DNA of 64,000 nt, taken from contig NZ_CABPSH010000013.1 in assembly GCF_902459725.1 (NCBI RefSeq), positions 62,001 to 126,000 on the forward strand. The letters are read 5' to 3'. The DNA comes from Pandoraea eparura (GTDB lineage: Bacteria; Pseudomonadota; Gammaproteobacteria; Burkholderiales; Burkholderiaceae). Below the pieces are notes generated by a model. That model was not told the origin of the DNA. It was given only the letters and a program-made list of their open reading frames with translations, and did no database searches. Shown piece by piece: positions 1 through 8,495 of the stretch; position 1 is the stretch's first letter, and the number at the start of each line of letters is the position of its first letter. Position numbers and translations under genes: made by a program.

Positions 1-174
1 TATGGCTGGGGCGAGGAAGTGGCGAGCAACGCGGTCGAGGTGCACATCCACGGGCTACGCAAGAAGCTGGGCGCGGACGCGATTCGCACCGTGCGTGGCG
101 TCGGTTACATGATGCCCGCGCACATCGGTGAGACGCCACCGACGGCGGGCACGACCGCACCGGAGGCGAACTGA
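1..174 (+). CDS. OmpR-family response regulator, C-terminal end (partial)
   Basis: Only the last 57 residues lie in the window. They show the end of a winged-helix DNA-binding domain of the OmpR/PhoB class: the recognition-helix pattern [13 protein letters not shown] followed by [11 protein letters not shown] Pro/Thr/Ala-rich tail follows. The stop codon overlaps the start of the downstream histidine kinase by one base (TGATG), so the two are translationally coupled partners. By analogy with QseB/PmrA it would bind direct CTTAA-type half sites, and such a box lies downstream at 2208-2236. The receiver domain is outside the window. Confidence 0.93.
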   Translation, partial: YGWGEEVASNAVEVHIHGLRKKLGADAIRTVRGVGYMMPAHIGETPPTAGTTAPEAN

Positions 175-1583
175 TGCGCTCGATTCGTCGTCGTCTGCTG
201 TTCGGGTTGCTGATCACGCTCGTGGTGGCGCTGCTGCTCGCGGGCATTGCCATCTTCCGTCAGTCGCGCACGGAGGCCAACGCGCTGTTCGATTTCCAGT
301 TGCAGCAAATGGCGCTGTCGTTGCCCGCAGAACCGTTCTCGAGCGTGCCGGGCGCGCACAACGACGCGGGCGGACTCGTCATCCAGATATGGAGTCGCAA
401 CGGGGTGGAGTTGTATTACTCGCACCCGAGCACGCCGTTGCCGCCGCGCGCCGAACTCGGCTTCACCACGGTGCAGACGCCCGAAGGCGACTGGCGCGTG
501 TATGCGGCGCTTGTCGGCGACAACGTCGTGCAGCTCGCGCAGCCGATGGTCATCCGCGATTCGCTTGCGGTCTCGATGGCCGTGCGCACGTTGTTGCCGC
601 TGGTGGTGGCGATGCCGGTGCTCGCTTTGCTCGTGTGGATCGTAGTGGGACGCGGTTTGCAGCCGCTGCGACGTGTGACGAAGGCGCTCGACACGCGGGC
701 GCCGGGCGCGCTGGACGCCCTGCCCGAGGTCGGGTTGCCCGATGAGGTGCGTCCGCTTGTGCGGGCGCTCAACAGTCTGCTTGGCAGGCTCGACGCGTCG
801 CTCGCGCAGCAAAAGGCCTTCGTGGCCGATGCGGCGCACGAATTGCGCACGCCGCTCGCCGCGTTGCAGCTACAAGTCCAACTGCTCGACCGGGCGCACA
901 CGGACGCGGAGCGGGCCGAGGCGATGCGTGATCTGCGCGATGGCGTGCGACGCGCTTCGCATATGGTGGCCCAATTGCTTACGCTCGCACGACAAGAGCC
1001 GGATGCCACACGGGCGGCTGCGGCATTCGTTGAGGTGCCGCTGGCCCCGCTGCTGGGCGAAGTCGTGGCGCATCATGCCGCGCTGGCGGTGGCGCGCGGG
1101 ATCGATCTCGGGCTGGACGCGCCCGACGCGCTGGCGGCCGTCAGCCGCGTGCGCGGCGATGCGAACGCATTGCACACGCTCTTCGGCAATCTGGTCGACA
1201 ACGCGCTGAAGTACACGCCGCGTGGCGGGCATGTCGACGTGCGTCTGGTCGCGGCAACGCCGGCGCCGGTGGTGGAGATCGAAGACACCGGGCCGGGGAT
1301 TGCGCCGGCCGAGCGCGAGCGCGTGTTCGACCGGTTCTTCCGTGGGGGCGCGGCGTCGCTGGACGGCGCGGCATCCGGGCAAACCGTGCAGGCGGACACC
1401 GCATTGCACGACGATGCCGATGCCCCGCGCGCACAGGGCAGCGGGTTGGGGCTGGCAATTGTGCGCAACATTGCACAGGCGCATGGCGCGCACGTCGAGT
1501 TGTTCGACGCCCGCAACGCTCATGGGCTTCGCGTACGCGTGAGTTTCGGCGGCGCGACGTCGGCGCCGCCGCCTGCGCTTTGA
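174..1583 (+). CDS. Two-component sensor histidine kinase (QseC/PmrB-like)
   Basis: 469 residues, a usual length for QseC/PmrB-type kinases. A first membrane helix lies near residues 8-28, a periplasmic domain of about 110 residues follows, and a second helix lies near 142-165. The cytoplasmic part has the H-box AHELRTPLAALQ with phospho-acceptor His222, an N-box (FGNLVDNALKYTP), a G1 box (EDTGPGIAP) and a G2 box (GSGLGLAIVRN). It is expected to phosphorylate the regulator encoded immediately upstream. The signal is not identifiable from sequence; related sensors respond to iron, antimicrobial peptides or envelope stress. The PmrA/QseB-like box upstream of the HtrA gene fits an envelope-stress role. 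Confidence 0.93.
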   Translation: MRSIRRRLLFGLLITLVVALLLAGIAIFRQSRTEANALFDFQLQQMALSLPAEPFSSVPGAHNDAGGLVIQIWSRNGVELYYSHPSTPLPPRAELGFTTVQTPEGDWRVYAALVGDNVVQLAQPMVIRDSLAVSMAVRTLLPLVVAMPVLALLVWIVVGRGLQPLRRVTKALDTRAPGALDALPEVGLPDEVRPLVRALNSLLGRLDASLAQQKAFVADAAHELRTPLAALQLQVQLLDRAHTDAERAEAMRDLRDGVRRASHMVAQLLTLARQEPDATRAAAAFVEVPLAPLLGEVVAHHAALAVARGIDLGLDAPDALAAVSRVRGDANALHTLFGNLVDNALKYTPRGGHVDVRLVAATPAPVVEIEDTGPGIAPAERERVFDRFFRGGAASLDGAASGQTVQADTALHDDADAPRAQGSGLGLAIVRNIAQAHGAHVELFDARNAHGLRVRVSFGGATSAPPPAL

Positions 1584-1604
1584 GGCGTCCATTGCGTATG
1601 ACAC

Positions 1605-2024
1605 TCACCCGCGCGACACGCTCGTGACCTTGTCGTTATCGATCGTCAGCGTGCGGCGATCTGGGCGATAGTCGCGCGTCGTCGGCATCGCCTTGCCGTC
1701 CTGCATGCCGATCCGCCACGGGCAACCCCGAAGCATCGCCTTGGCTTCGCCGAGCGACTTGCCCACGAGGGCCTGATCGGCCGGTGCTTCCGGTGTGCAG
1801 GCGCGGGTTTGGCCGGGCGTCGCGTTCGGCATTGGGGCGGGCATCGGGGCGGGCATCGAGTCGGCCGGGCCTTGCGTTCCCATCCCATTGCCATGGCCGC
1901 CGGGCGCGGCGTGCACGGCAGCGGCGAATGCGAGGCACAATGCGGCCCCGGCGCATCCCATCCAGTGCGAGGCGCGGCGATGCGTGTGCCGGCGATAAAG
2001 CGGTGTATCAGTCGTGGGCATCAT
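1605..2024 (-). CDS. Secreted protein with I78-type peptidase-inhibitor-like domain
   Basis: About 139 residues from ATG 2024 (or 2021); a CTGGAG Shine-Dalgarno at 2029-2034 favours these over the upstream in-frame ATG at 2108. The N-terminus is a signal peptide (hydrophobic CAGAALCLAFAAAVHA). A Met/Pro/Gly-rich linker with PAPMPAPMP repeats follows. The C-terminus (GKSLGEAKAMLRGCPWRIG, then RDYRPDRRTLTIDNDKVTSV) has the layout of the I78 proteinase-inhibitor family, whose hallmark is a DYRPDRLN-like strand. Family assignment is by eye. It is divergent from the HtrA-type protease across a shared regulatory region, so regulation of periplasmic proteolysis is a reasonable inference. Confidence 0.72.
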   Translation of the reverse strand: MMPTTDTPLYRRHTHRRASHWMGCAGAALCLAFAAAVHAAPGGHGNGMGTQGPADSMPAPMPAPMPNATPGQTRACTPEAPADQALVGKSLGEAKAMLRGCPWRIGMQDGKAMPTTRDYRPDRRTLTIDNDKVTSVSRG

Positions 2025-2207
2025 GATTCTCCAGTAGACGAAGCCGTGCGGCGCGGGATCGCGCCACTTCGCCACCGTAGTCAGCGGAACGCGTCGTGCG
2101 CAAGGCAAACGACGCGAGTTGGCCCTTCAAACACCTGCTGCCGTAACGCATAGCACTCAGTGCGACACCATTTTGCGGTTGATAAGTGACTTTGGGACGT
2201 CTTCGTG

Positions 2208-2236
2208 CGCTCCCTTAAGGTTGCCTTAAGGGAGCG
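2208..2236. promoter_or_regulatory. PmrA/QseB-type operator between divergent genes
   Basis: A perfect 13-bp inverted repeat with a 3-nt spacer (arms 2208-2220 and 2224-2236). It also contains CTTAAGG twice as a direct repeat at 2214-2220 and 2225-2231, an 11-bp period. Two CTTAA half sites one helical turn apart are the known recognition pattern of PmrA/BasR and QseB regulators, the class encoded at the window's left edge. It lies about 50 bp upstream of the HtrA start and about 185 bp from the divergent inhibitor-like gene. Binding is inferred. Confidence 0.75.
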
Positions 2237-2285
2237 TCTCTACCATCACAGTCATGTCAAACGTGGTGTCAGTCAGGAGAGACTC

Positions 2286-3833
2286 ATGCGGACCTCAAAG
2301 CTCACTCGTACGCTGGTTGCCAGCGCTGTGCTCGTCGCGTTGACGGGCGGCTACGTCGCAGGACGTCAGCACTGGCAGGCCCCGCTCGCTTCGGAGATGG
2401 TCACCGACGCCAATGCGGCGAACCCGGCCACCCCCGCCGCCAATGCACCGAACACCCCAAATACGCCGAATGCCGCGCCGCGCATGCTCGTGCCGGACTT
2501 CTCGCAACTGGCGGAACAATACGGACCGGCCGTAGTCAACATCAGTGTGACGCACGATGGGAAACCTTCGGCGGGTGGCGGTGCCACTGCGATGCCGATG
2601 CCGCCGGGCATGGATCAGAACGATCCGTTGTTTCAGTTCTTCCGTCATTTTTACGGCGCGCCGGGCAACGATGGGGGCGGCGATGGCAGTGGCGATGGCA
2701 GCAGCGTACCGACGCGCAGTCTCGGTTCGGGCTTCATCGTGAGTTCGGACGGTTACATCCTGACCAATGCGCACGTCGTGGACGATGCGAGTCAGGTCAC
2801 GGTGAAGCTCACCGACAAGCGTGAATACAAGGCGAAGGTCGTGGGCAGCGACAAGGCGAGCGACGTGGCGTTGCTCAAGATTGCCGCGACGAACCTGCCG
2901 ACGGTGAAGATCGGCGATCCGTCGAAATCGAAGGCCGGTGAGTGGGTGGTGGCCATCGGGTCGCCTTACGGCTTTGACAACACGGTGACGGCGGGCATCG
3001 TGTCGGCAAAGGCACGGGCGTTGCCGGACGAGAACTACACGCCGTTCATTCAGACGGACGTGCCGGTCAACCCGGGGAACTCGGGCGGGCCGCTGTTCAA
3101 CCTGAACGGCGAGGTCATCGGCATCAATTCGATGATCTATTCGCGCACCGGCGGCTTCCAGGGGCTGTCTTTCGCGATTCCGATCGACATGGCGATGAAG
3201 GTCAAGGCGCAGCTCCAGCAGTACGGCAAGGTGAGCCGTGGCCGGATCGGCGTGACGATTCAGGAAGTGAACCAGTCGTTGGCGAAGTCGTTCGGGTTGC
3301 CGAAGCCGACCGGCGCGTTGGTGTCATCCATCGACAAGAACGGCCCCGCCGCGAAATCGGATTTGAAGCCGGGCGACGTCATTCTGGCGGTCAACGGCAC
3401 GACCATCGAGGACTCGGTGCAGTTGCCGGAGAAGATCGCCGACATGCGTCCGGGGCAGAAGGCCACGCTGACCGTCTGGCGCAATGGCGCGAAGCAGGAC
3501 GTGAGCGTGAGCGTAGCGGCGCTCAATGAGAAGAAGGACGTTGCGAGCGCCGACGACTCGGCCACGCACGGCCGGCTGGGCCTCGCGGTGCGCGAACTGT
3601 CGCCGGACGAAAAGCGCGCGGCGCAAGTCACGCACGGTTTGTTGGTGGCACGCGCGAGCGGTCCGGCGGAACAGGCCGGGGTGCAGCCGGGCGACATTAT
3701 TCTGTCGCTCAACGGCACGCCGGTGACGAGTGCCTCGCAACTGAGCGATAAGCTCAAGAAAGCGGGCAATAATGTCGCGTTGCTCGTGCAGCGCGACGGG
3801 CAGCAGATTTTCATCCCGGTTGATCTCGGCTAA
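2286..3833 (+). CDS. Periplasmic serine endoprotease, DegP/DegQ (HtrA) family
   Basis: 515 residues from ATG 2286, chosen because AGGAGA lies just upstream; the frame stays open to 2205. An N-terminal hydrophobic segment (signal or anchor) precedes an Ala/Pro/Asn linker. The trypsin-like domain has catalytic His163 (TNAHVVD), Asp193 (SDVALLKI) and Ser266 (NPGNSGGPLF). Two PDZ domains follow (about residues 300-395 and 410-510), giving the DegP/Q arrangement. It degrades or refolds misfolded envelope proteins. A Gly/Asp-rich loop (GGGDGSGDGS) sits in the LA-loop region. Its promoter region carries the PmrA/QseB-type box, linking it to the upstream two-component system. Confidence 0.95.
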   Translation: MRTSKLTRTLVASAVLVALTGGYVAGRQHWQAPLASEMVTDANAANPATPAANAPNTPNTPNAAPRMLVPDFSQLAEQYGPAVVNISVTHDGKPSAGGGATAMPMPPGMDQNDPLFQFFRHFYGAPGNDGGGDGSGDGSSVPTRSLGSGFIVSSDGYILTNAHVVDDASQVTVKLTDKREYKAKVVGSDKASDVALLKIAATNLPTVKIGDPSKSKAGEWVVAIGSPYGFDNTVTAGIVSAKARALPDENYTPFIQTDVPVNPGNSGGPLFNLNGEVIGINSMIYSRTGGFQGLSFAIPIDMAMKVKAQLQQYGKVSRGRIGVTIQEVNQSLAKSFGLPKPTGALVSSIDKNGPAAKSDLKPGDVILAVNGTTIEDSVQLPEKIADMRPGQKATLTVWRNGAKQDVSVSVAALNEKKDVASADDSATHGRLGLAVRELSPDEKRAAQVTHGLLVARASGPAEQAGVQPGDIILSLNGTPVTSASQLSDKLKKAGNNVALLVQRDGQQIFIPVDLG

Positions 3834-3961
3834 CCATCGGGCGAGACACTCGCGGGGTGCCACGCACTACCTTGTGTGCCGGTGCGCGGCCGCGATGGCT
3901 TCACGGCTGCCGCGTCACCGGTGCGATCCTGCATCGTGACATCATGAACGGGAGGTCGAAC

Positions 3962-4405
3962 ATGGGGCAACAATGGCAACGCTGGTCGATGGCTGTCGCC
4001 GTGGCCGCAGCATTGGTCGGAGGGCTTGGCGTATCAGTGGCGCATGCGCAGGGCGGCACGCTGCCGCCGTCGATGCAACAGGGCGACGTGACCTACGTCT
4101 CGGGCGGTATCGACAGCGATCAGTCGGGCGCCTTCAAGCGCGAAGCGTCGCACTGGCCGTTGTCCATCGAGATGGCGGCACGTGGCGACGGGGCGAACGA
4201 GTATATCGCCGACGCCCAGGTGCAGATCATGCGCGGTAGCAAGACGGTACTCGACGCACGGTCGGAAGGGCCGTTCATGCTGGTGAAGCTGCCCGAGGGC
4301 CGCTACACCGTGAAGGCGACCTATGACGGCAAACCGATGACGAGAGAAGTGAAGGTGCCTGCCAAGGGGCACGCAGCAGCAATGTTCTTGTGGCCGCACG
4401 ACTGA
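3962..4405 (+). CDS. Secreted protein with carboxypeptidase-regulatory-like beta-sandwich fold
   Basis: 147 residues from ATG 3962, picked because GGGAGG lies 6 nt upstream; another ATG is at 3944. A clear signal peptide ends at VSVAHAQ. The mature part has a region ADAQVQIMRGSKTVLDARSEG followed by GPFMLVKLPEGRYTVKATYDG, the pattern of carboxypeptidase-regulatory/CNA-B-like sandwiches that bind ligands or stabilise folds. No catalytic residues are evident. It follows the HtrA gene after about 130 bp on the same strand and ends before a strong terminator. The specific role is unknown. Confidence 0.8.
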   Translation: MGQQWQRWSMAVAVAAALVGGLGVSVAHAQGGTLPPSMQQGDVTYVSGGIDSDQSGAFKREASHWPLSIEMAARGDGANEYIADAQVQIMRGSKTVLDARSEGPFMLVKLPEGRYTVKATYDGKPMTREVKVPAKGHAAAMFLWPHD

Positions 4406-4488
4406 TGTGCCGATCGATCGTGTGAAGTGAAGCGCCACGAATGACGAGGTAACCCAGGTAGTACCACTCTGCAACGAGTGAGCGAGTT

Positions 4489-4516
4489 GCGCCGCCGAAA
4501 GGCGGCGCTTTTTTTT
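4489..4516 (+). terminator. Rho-independent terminator
   Basis: A perfect 8-bp GC stem (4489-4496 and 4501-4508) with a GAAA tetraloop is followed by eight T residues. It ends transcription from the htrA/secreted-protein side, about 85 nt past the stop at 4405. Confidence 0.92.
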
Positions 4517-4540
4517 GCGGCACGTGATGTATGGTGATGC

Positions 4541-4680
4541 TCGACGACGGGAGACGACGGGAGACGACGGGAGACGACGGGAGCCGAGGGGAGACGAGGG
4601 GAGACGAGGGGAGACGAGGGGAGACGAGGGGAGACGAGGGGAGACGAGGGGAGACGAGGGGAGACGAGGGCAGGCGACTG
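4541..4680. repeat. 10-bp tandem repeat array
   Basis: Twelve contiguous 10-bp units from 4551 to 4670: three GAGACGACGG, one GAGCCGAGGG and eight GAGACGAGGG, with degenerate units at both edges. One strand is purine-rich. The period is not a multiple of three and the array lies between a terminator and the 3' end of the XdhC-type gene, so it is non-coding. Two sub-families arranged in blocks suggest local slippage expansion. Confidence 0.95.
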
Positions 4681-4726
4681 GGGGGCGACGTGAGGCGACG
4701 GATCGTGCCAGCACTCGCGTCGAGGT

Positions 4727-5746
4727 TCAGGCCGTGCTGCGACACGCCGCGGTTTCGCCATCGAGGGGGGCGTCGGCGGTGCGCAGGGAGAATGTTTGTT
4801 TGACGTCGACGCCGTTCTTGATGGCCGTCATTTCCGCGAGAATCGCGACGGCGATCTCGGCTGGCGTGCGTGCGCCCAGGTGCATGCCGACCGGGCCATG
4901 CAGCCGGTCGATTTCCGCCGAACTCAGATCAAACAGCGACAGTCGCTCGCGGCGTCGTGCGTTGTTCACGCGCGAGCCGATCGCGCCGATGTAGAACGCG
5001 GGCGACTTGAGCGCTTCGAGTAGGGCCATGTCGTCGAGCTTGGGATCGTGCGTGAGGGTGAGCACGGCGCTGTGCGAGTCGAGCTGCAAGCGCACGATCA
5101 GGTCGTCCGGCATCTCGCGCGAGAGTTCGGTGCCCGCCACTTGCCACCCATCCGCATATTCGCTTCGGGGGTCGCAGACGATCACCTGATAGTCGAGCGC
5201 GCACGCCATGCTCGCCACGTACTTCGAGAGTTGCCCGGCACCGATCACCACCAGTCGATGGCGTGGGCCGTGCGAGGTGATAAGACGCACGCCGTCGAAT
5301 TCGAGCGACGGCGTGTGATGTCCGGGCGCGACGCGCACTGCCCCGGAGGTCATGTCGAGTTCGCGCACGACGAGTCGGAATCGCGCGATGGCGTCGAGCA
5401 GTTCCGGAAGGCGCGAGGCGTCGCGCACCGGCTCGAGCACCAGTTGCAGGGTGCCGCCGCATGGCAGCCCGAAGCGATGCGCTTGTTCGGCCGTCACGCC
5501 GTAGCTGGTGAGTTGCGGGCGATCGTGCGGCCAGTCGGCATCTCGAATGCGGGCGATGAGGTCGTCTTCGACGCAGCCGCCCGACACGGAGCCGACCAGG
5601 TGGCCATCCTCGCGAATCGCGAGCATCGAGCCCACCGGGCGCGGAGCGGAGCCCCACGTGCGTACCACCGTGCACAGCGTGACGAAAAAGCCCGCACGGC
5701 TCCACTGCACGGCAGACTTCAGCACTTCCAGATCGACACTGTCCAT
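4727..5746 (-). CDS. XdhC/CoxI-family molybdenum-cofactor maturation protein
   Basis: 339 residues. The N-terminal CoxI/XdhC domain shows WGSAPRPVGSMLAI and GSVSGGCVEDDL, the family signatures. The C-terminal Rossmann-like XdhC domain shows HRLVVIGAGQLSKYVASMA, then FYIGAIGSR and a terminal GARTPAEIAVAILAEM. Relatives bind and sulfurate the Mo cofactor for xanthine- or CO-dehydrogenase-type hydroxylases. No molybdo-hydrolase large subunit is adjacent. It is divergent from a CoxG gene, a frequent partner of such enzymes. AAGGA precedes the ATG by 8 nt. Confidence 0.9.
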   Translation of the reverse strand: MDSVDLEVLKSAVQWSRAGFFVTLCTVVRTWGSAPRPVGSMLAIREDGHLVGSVSGGCVEDDLIARIRDADWPHDRPQLTSYGVTAEQAHRFGLPCGGTLQLVLEPVRDASRLPELLDAIARFRLVVRELDMTSGAVRVAPGHHTPSLEFDGVRLITSHGPRHRLVVIGAGQLSKYVASMACALDYQVIVCDPRSEYADGWQVAGTELSREMPDDLIVRLQLDSHSAVLTLTHDPKLDDMALLEALKSPAFYIGAIGSRVNNARRRERLSLFDLSSAEIDRLHGPVGMHLGARTPAEIAVAILAEMTAIKNGVDVKQTFSLRTADAPLDGETAACRSTA

Positions 5747-6016
5747 AGCACGGTTCCTTGGCCATTACGCGAGTGGCAGCCCATCGGCCAAGGCGTGGGC
5801 CGTCGTCAATTTGCCGCTCGATGTGATGCGCCGAGTATAGCGCGCCTTGGCTTGCGCTGTACTCCACGGGATCTGGCGCATTGCCCTGCCTTTTCGTCAC
5901 CTCGCGACGCGTCGCAGCGGCGCGCTAACGCGGGGGAACTCGTGTCACAATAGTTCGCGTTTCGAGGGAACGCCGCAATACCGACGAGCGATCACATGGC
6001 GTTTGGGGAGGGGGCA

Positions 6017-6634
6017 ATGGAGCTACATGACAGACGGCAATTGCCGGTGGCGCGAGACCTCGCATGGATCGCGCTGAACGACCCGGGCATCTTGCGTGGG
6101 TGCATTCCGGGCTGCGAGTCGATCGAGCGGATCGACGACACGACATGGACGATCGTCGTGGGGGTGGCATCGGGGCCGCTGGTCGGTCGCTGGACAGGCA
6201 GGATCACGATGACCGATGTGATGGCGCCCACGTCGTACACCTTGAATTTCGATGGCCTGGGTTCTGCCGCCGGACACACCGAAGGCAAGGCCACCGTCAC
6301 GTTGCAGGCGCACGGGCCGATACACACATTGCTCACGTATGACCTCACCGCGCGTGTCGGTGCCGAGTCCGCGCATCTGGACACACCTCAGGCAGAAGCC
6401 GCGGCCCACAAGCTTGTCGACGAATGCCTCGCGCGTCTGACTGCTGCGATTGCACCGCACGTCGCGACCTACCCGCCGATTGCTGCCGACGGCGAAGTGG
6501 CCGCCGCGCTCGCGACGGATGCGGCGCTGCGCGATACGCCGGCCACGCCTGGCCTGCTGGCGCGCTGGTGGCCGTGGATTGTGGCGGCGTTGATTCTGAT
6601 CGTCGTCCTGCTGTGGGGCAGCCATGCCAGTTGA
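6017..6634 (+). CDS. CoxG-like SRPBCC protein with C-terminal membrane anchor
   Basis: 205 residues from ATG 6017, preceded by a strong GGAGGGGG. The start at 5996 is less likely because the family begins MELxxxRxLP as here. The SRPBCC/CoxG domain (residues 1 to about 145) has LNDPGILRGCIPGC and GRWTGRITM. A spacer follows, then one C-terminal helix (WWPWIVAALILIVVLLW). CoxG anchors CO-dehydrogenase-type molybdo-enzymes to the membrane. Divergence from XdhC supports a molybdenum-enzyme role, although the catalytic subunits are not in this window. Confidence 0.88.
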   Translation: MELHDRRQLPVARDLAWIALNDPGILRGCIPGCESIERIDDTTWTIVVGVASGPLVGRWTGRITMTDVMAPTSYTLNFDGLGSAAGHTEGKATVTLQAHGPIHTLLTYDLTARVGAESAHLDTPQAEAAAHKLVDECLARLTAAIAPHVATYPPIAADGEVAAALATDAALRDTPATPGLLARWWPWIVAALILIVVLLWGSHAS

Positions 6635-6821
6635 GCGTCGTCGAGGCAAAGGCGGCACGCAGCTTACGCCGTTCGCGCAGAACTTCGCGGCGCACTCCGA
6701 CACGCTGCTCAACCAAATCGGGTTGCTGCTCGACGCCCACGTGCCGACCTTCGACGCGTTTCTCAAAGGCGGCGAGGCGCAGGATCCGGATGTCGCGCGG
6801 GTACCGTCGCATCGCCCGTGA
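6624..6821 (+). CDS. Small hypothetical protein overlapping coxG 3' end
   Basis: 65 residues, beginning inside the last codons of the CoxG gene (11-bp overlap). The sequence has an amphipathic stretch FAQNFAAHSDTLLNQIGLLLDAHVPTFDAFLKGG and no recognisable domain. The overlap would allow translational coupling, but there is no good Shine-Dalgarno. It could be a chance frame. Confidence 0.4.
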   Translation: MPVERRRGKGGTQLTPFAQNFAAHSDTLLNQIGLLLDAHVPTFDAFLKGGEAQDPDVARVPSHRP

Positions 6822-6930
6822 TGCCGGACCCGTCCGAATATCACGAAAACGTTATTTTTCTGTGAGGACTTCGTCACCGGCCTGACGTGACACTGGCTCC
6901 ATCGACGCCAACCCAGCGATGGAGGTTCCC

Positions 6931-7566
6931 ATGTCCCCCTTGGCAAAGTCCTTGCCGCCCGCCGCTCAGCCCCCCGGGCGAGCCGGTCCGGTCCAGCCTG
7001 GCTGGCTGCGCGTTACCCACTGGCTGAACGTGCTGGCGGTGCTCACGATGGTCACGAGCGGCTGGCGTATCTACAACGCGTCGCCGATTTTCGGCTTTCG
7101 CATTCCCAATGAGATCACGCTGGGCGGCTGGCTTGGCGGCGCGCTGCGGTGGCATTTTGCCGCGATGTGGCTGCTGGCGGCCAACGGGCTGGTCTATCTG
7201 CTCGTGAATGTCGCGAGCGGACGGCTGTCGCGCCGCTTCTTCCCATTGACGTTGCGCGGCATGTTGCGCGATGCGTTCGCCGCACTGCGCGGGCGTCTCG
7301 CGCACGACGATCCTCATCAATACAACCAGGTCCAGCGTGCCGCGTATCTGTTCGCGGTACTCGATCTCGTCTTGCTCGTGGCGTCGGGACTCGCGATCTG
7401 GAAGCCCGTGCAGCTCGGTTGGCTGTGTGCGTTGTTCGGGGGATTCCAGGGCGCGCGCTGGGTACATTTCTTCGCGATGGCGGGCCTCATGGCGTTTGTC
7501 GCGATCCATGTCGTGATGGTGGCGCTGGTACCGCGCACGTTGCGCACGATGATTACCGGACGCTGA
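6931..7566 (+). CDS. Cytochrome b561-type membrane protein (redox partner of molybdoenzyme)
   Basis: 211 residues from ATG 6931 (GGAGG 5 nt upstream; the ATG at 6919 has none). Four hydrophobic helices and conserved histidines (RVTHWLNV near the first helix, RWHFAAMW, VHFFAMAGLMAFVAIHV) fit the bacterial b561/Ni-hydrogenase-type cytochrome b family, in which His pairs ligate two hemes. It lies 29 bp upstream of a sulfite-oxidase-family molybdoenzyme, so it probably shuttles electrons between that enzyme and the quinone pool. It is not the MsrQ type. Confidence 0.88.
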   Translation: MSPLAKSLPPAAQPPGRAGPVQPGWLRVTHWLNVLAVLTMVTSGWRIYNASPIFGFRIPNEITLGGWLGGALRWHFAAMWLLAANGLVYLLVNVASGRLSRRFFPLTLRGMLRDAFAALRGRLAHDDPHQYNQVQRAAYLFAVLDLVLLVASGLAIWKPVQLGWLCALFGGFQGARWVHFFAMAGLMAFVAIHVVMVALVPRTLRTMITGR

Positions 7567-7595
7567 GCGCGTCGGCGACAAGACACGGAGCTGCC

Positions 7596-8414
7596 ATGAC
7601 CTTCGATCGAAAGCCCAGCCACCTTCCCCCCGACGCGCCGGTCGTGCGTGACGGCGAAGCGATTCTCCATGAGGCGCGTGCGTTGATGACACGACGCGTG
7701 ACCGAACCCTCCCGCCGGGCCTTCCTGACGCGGACGCTGTCGCTCGGTGGCGTGGCACTGCTCTCGGGCTGTTCGCTCGATGACAACGCGGGTGTCGCGT
7801 CGGCGCTCGACACGATCTCGCGGTGGAACGATCGGGTGCAGGCCGCCCTGTTTCGCCAGGACGTGCTGGCGCCGACGTTCCCGGCATCGCGCATCACGCG
7901 GCCGTTCCCGTTCAATGCGTACTATTCGATGGACGAAGCTCCCGTCGTCGAGGAAAGCGATTACCGTCTGGAATTGTCCGGCCTCATCGCGGACAAGGCC
8001 CCCTGGCGGCTCGACGCATTGCGTCGTTTCGCCGCCCCGCGCGCGGCGGAACAAATCACGCGCCATGTGTGCGTGGAGGGCTGGAGCGCCATCGGCCGCT
8101 GGGGTGGCGTGACCTTCGCCGATTTTCTGCGCCACATCGGCGCGGACACCACGGCACGCTACGTCGGCTTCAAATGCGCCGACGACTACTACACGAGCAT
8201 CGACATGCCGACGGCGTTGCATCCGCAGACGCTGCTCGCGCTGACCTATGACGGCCAGACGCTGCCACGGGAGTACGGCTTTCCGATGAAGCTTCGGATT
8301 CCAACGAAGCTCGGCTACAAGAATCCCAAGCATATCCGCGCGATTTTCGTGACCAACACGTATCCGGGCGGGTACTGGGAGGACCAGGGCTACAACTGGT
8401 TCGGCGGCAGTTGA
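7596..8414 (+). CDS. Molybdopterin-dependent oxidoreductase, sulfite oxidase/YedY-like family
   Basis: 272 residues from ATG 7596. The N-terminus has a twin-arginine export motif (SRRAFLTRTLS) and then a lipobox-like LLSGC, suggesting Tat export and perhaps a lipid anchor. The catalytic domain has the molybdenum-ligating Cys159 in RHVCVEGWSAIGRWGGV and the family end KHIRAIFVTNTYPGGYWEDQGYNWF. The substrate cannot be named; relatives reduce methionine sulfoxides or oxidise sulfite. It pairs with the cytochrome b upstream and lies near modABC, which would supply molybdate. Confidence 0.9.
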   Translation: MTFDRKPSHLPPDAPVVRDGEAILHEARALMTRRVTEPSRRAFLTRTLSLGGVALLSGCSLDDNAGVASALDTISRWNDRVQAALFRQDVLAPTFPASRITRPFPFNAYYSMDEAPVVEESDYRLELSGLIADKAPWRLDALRRFAAPRAAEQITRHVCVEGWSAIGRWGGVTFADFLRHIGADTTARYVGFKCADDYYTSIDMPTALHPQTLLALTYDGQTLPREYGFPMKLRIPTKLGYKNPKHIRAIFVTNTYPGGYWEDQGYNWFGGS

Positions 8415-8495
8415 CGCAACCGCGCGACTGCATGATGGACGGGGCGCTGGCACGGCGTTTCGGCAGGACTCACTCACATTTCGAGGACTACGGCA

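Noticed and set aside
4541-4680. Possible CRISPR array.
   Set aside because: Units are 10 bp and contiguous, with no spacers and no cas genes nearby.
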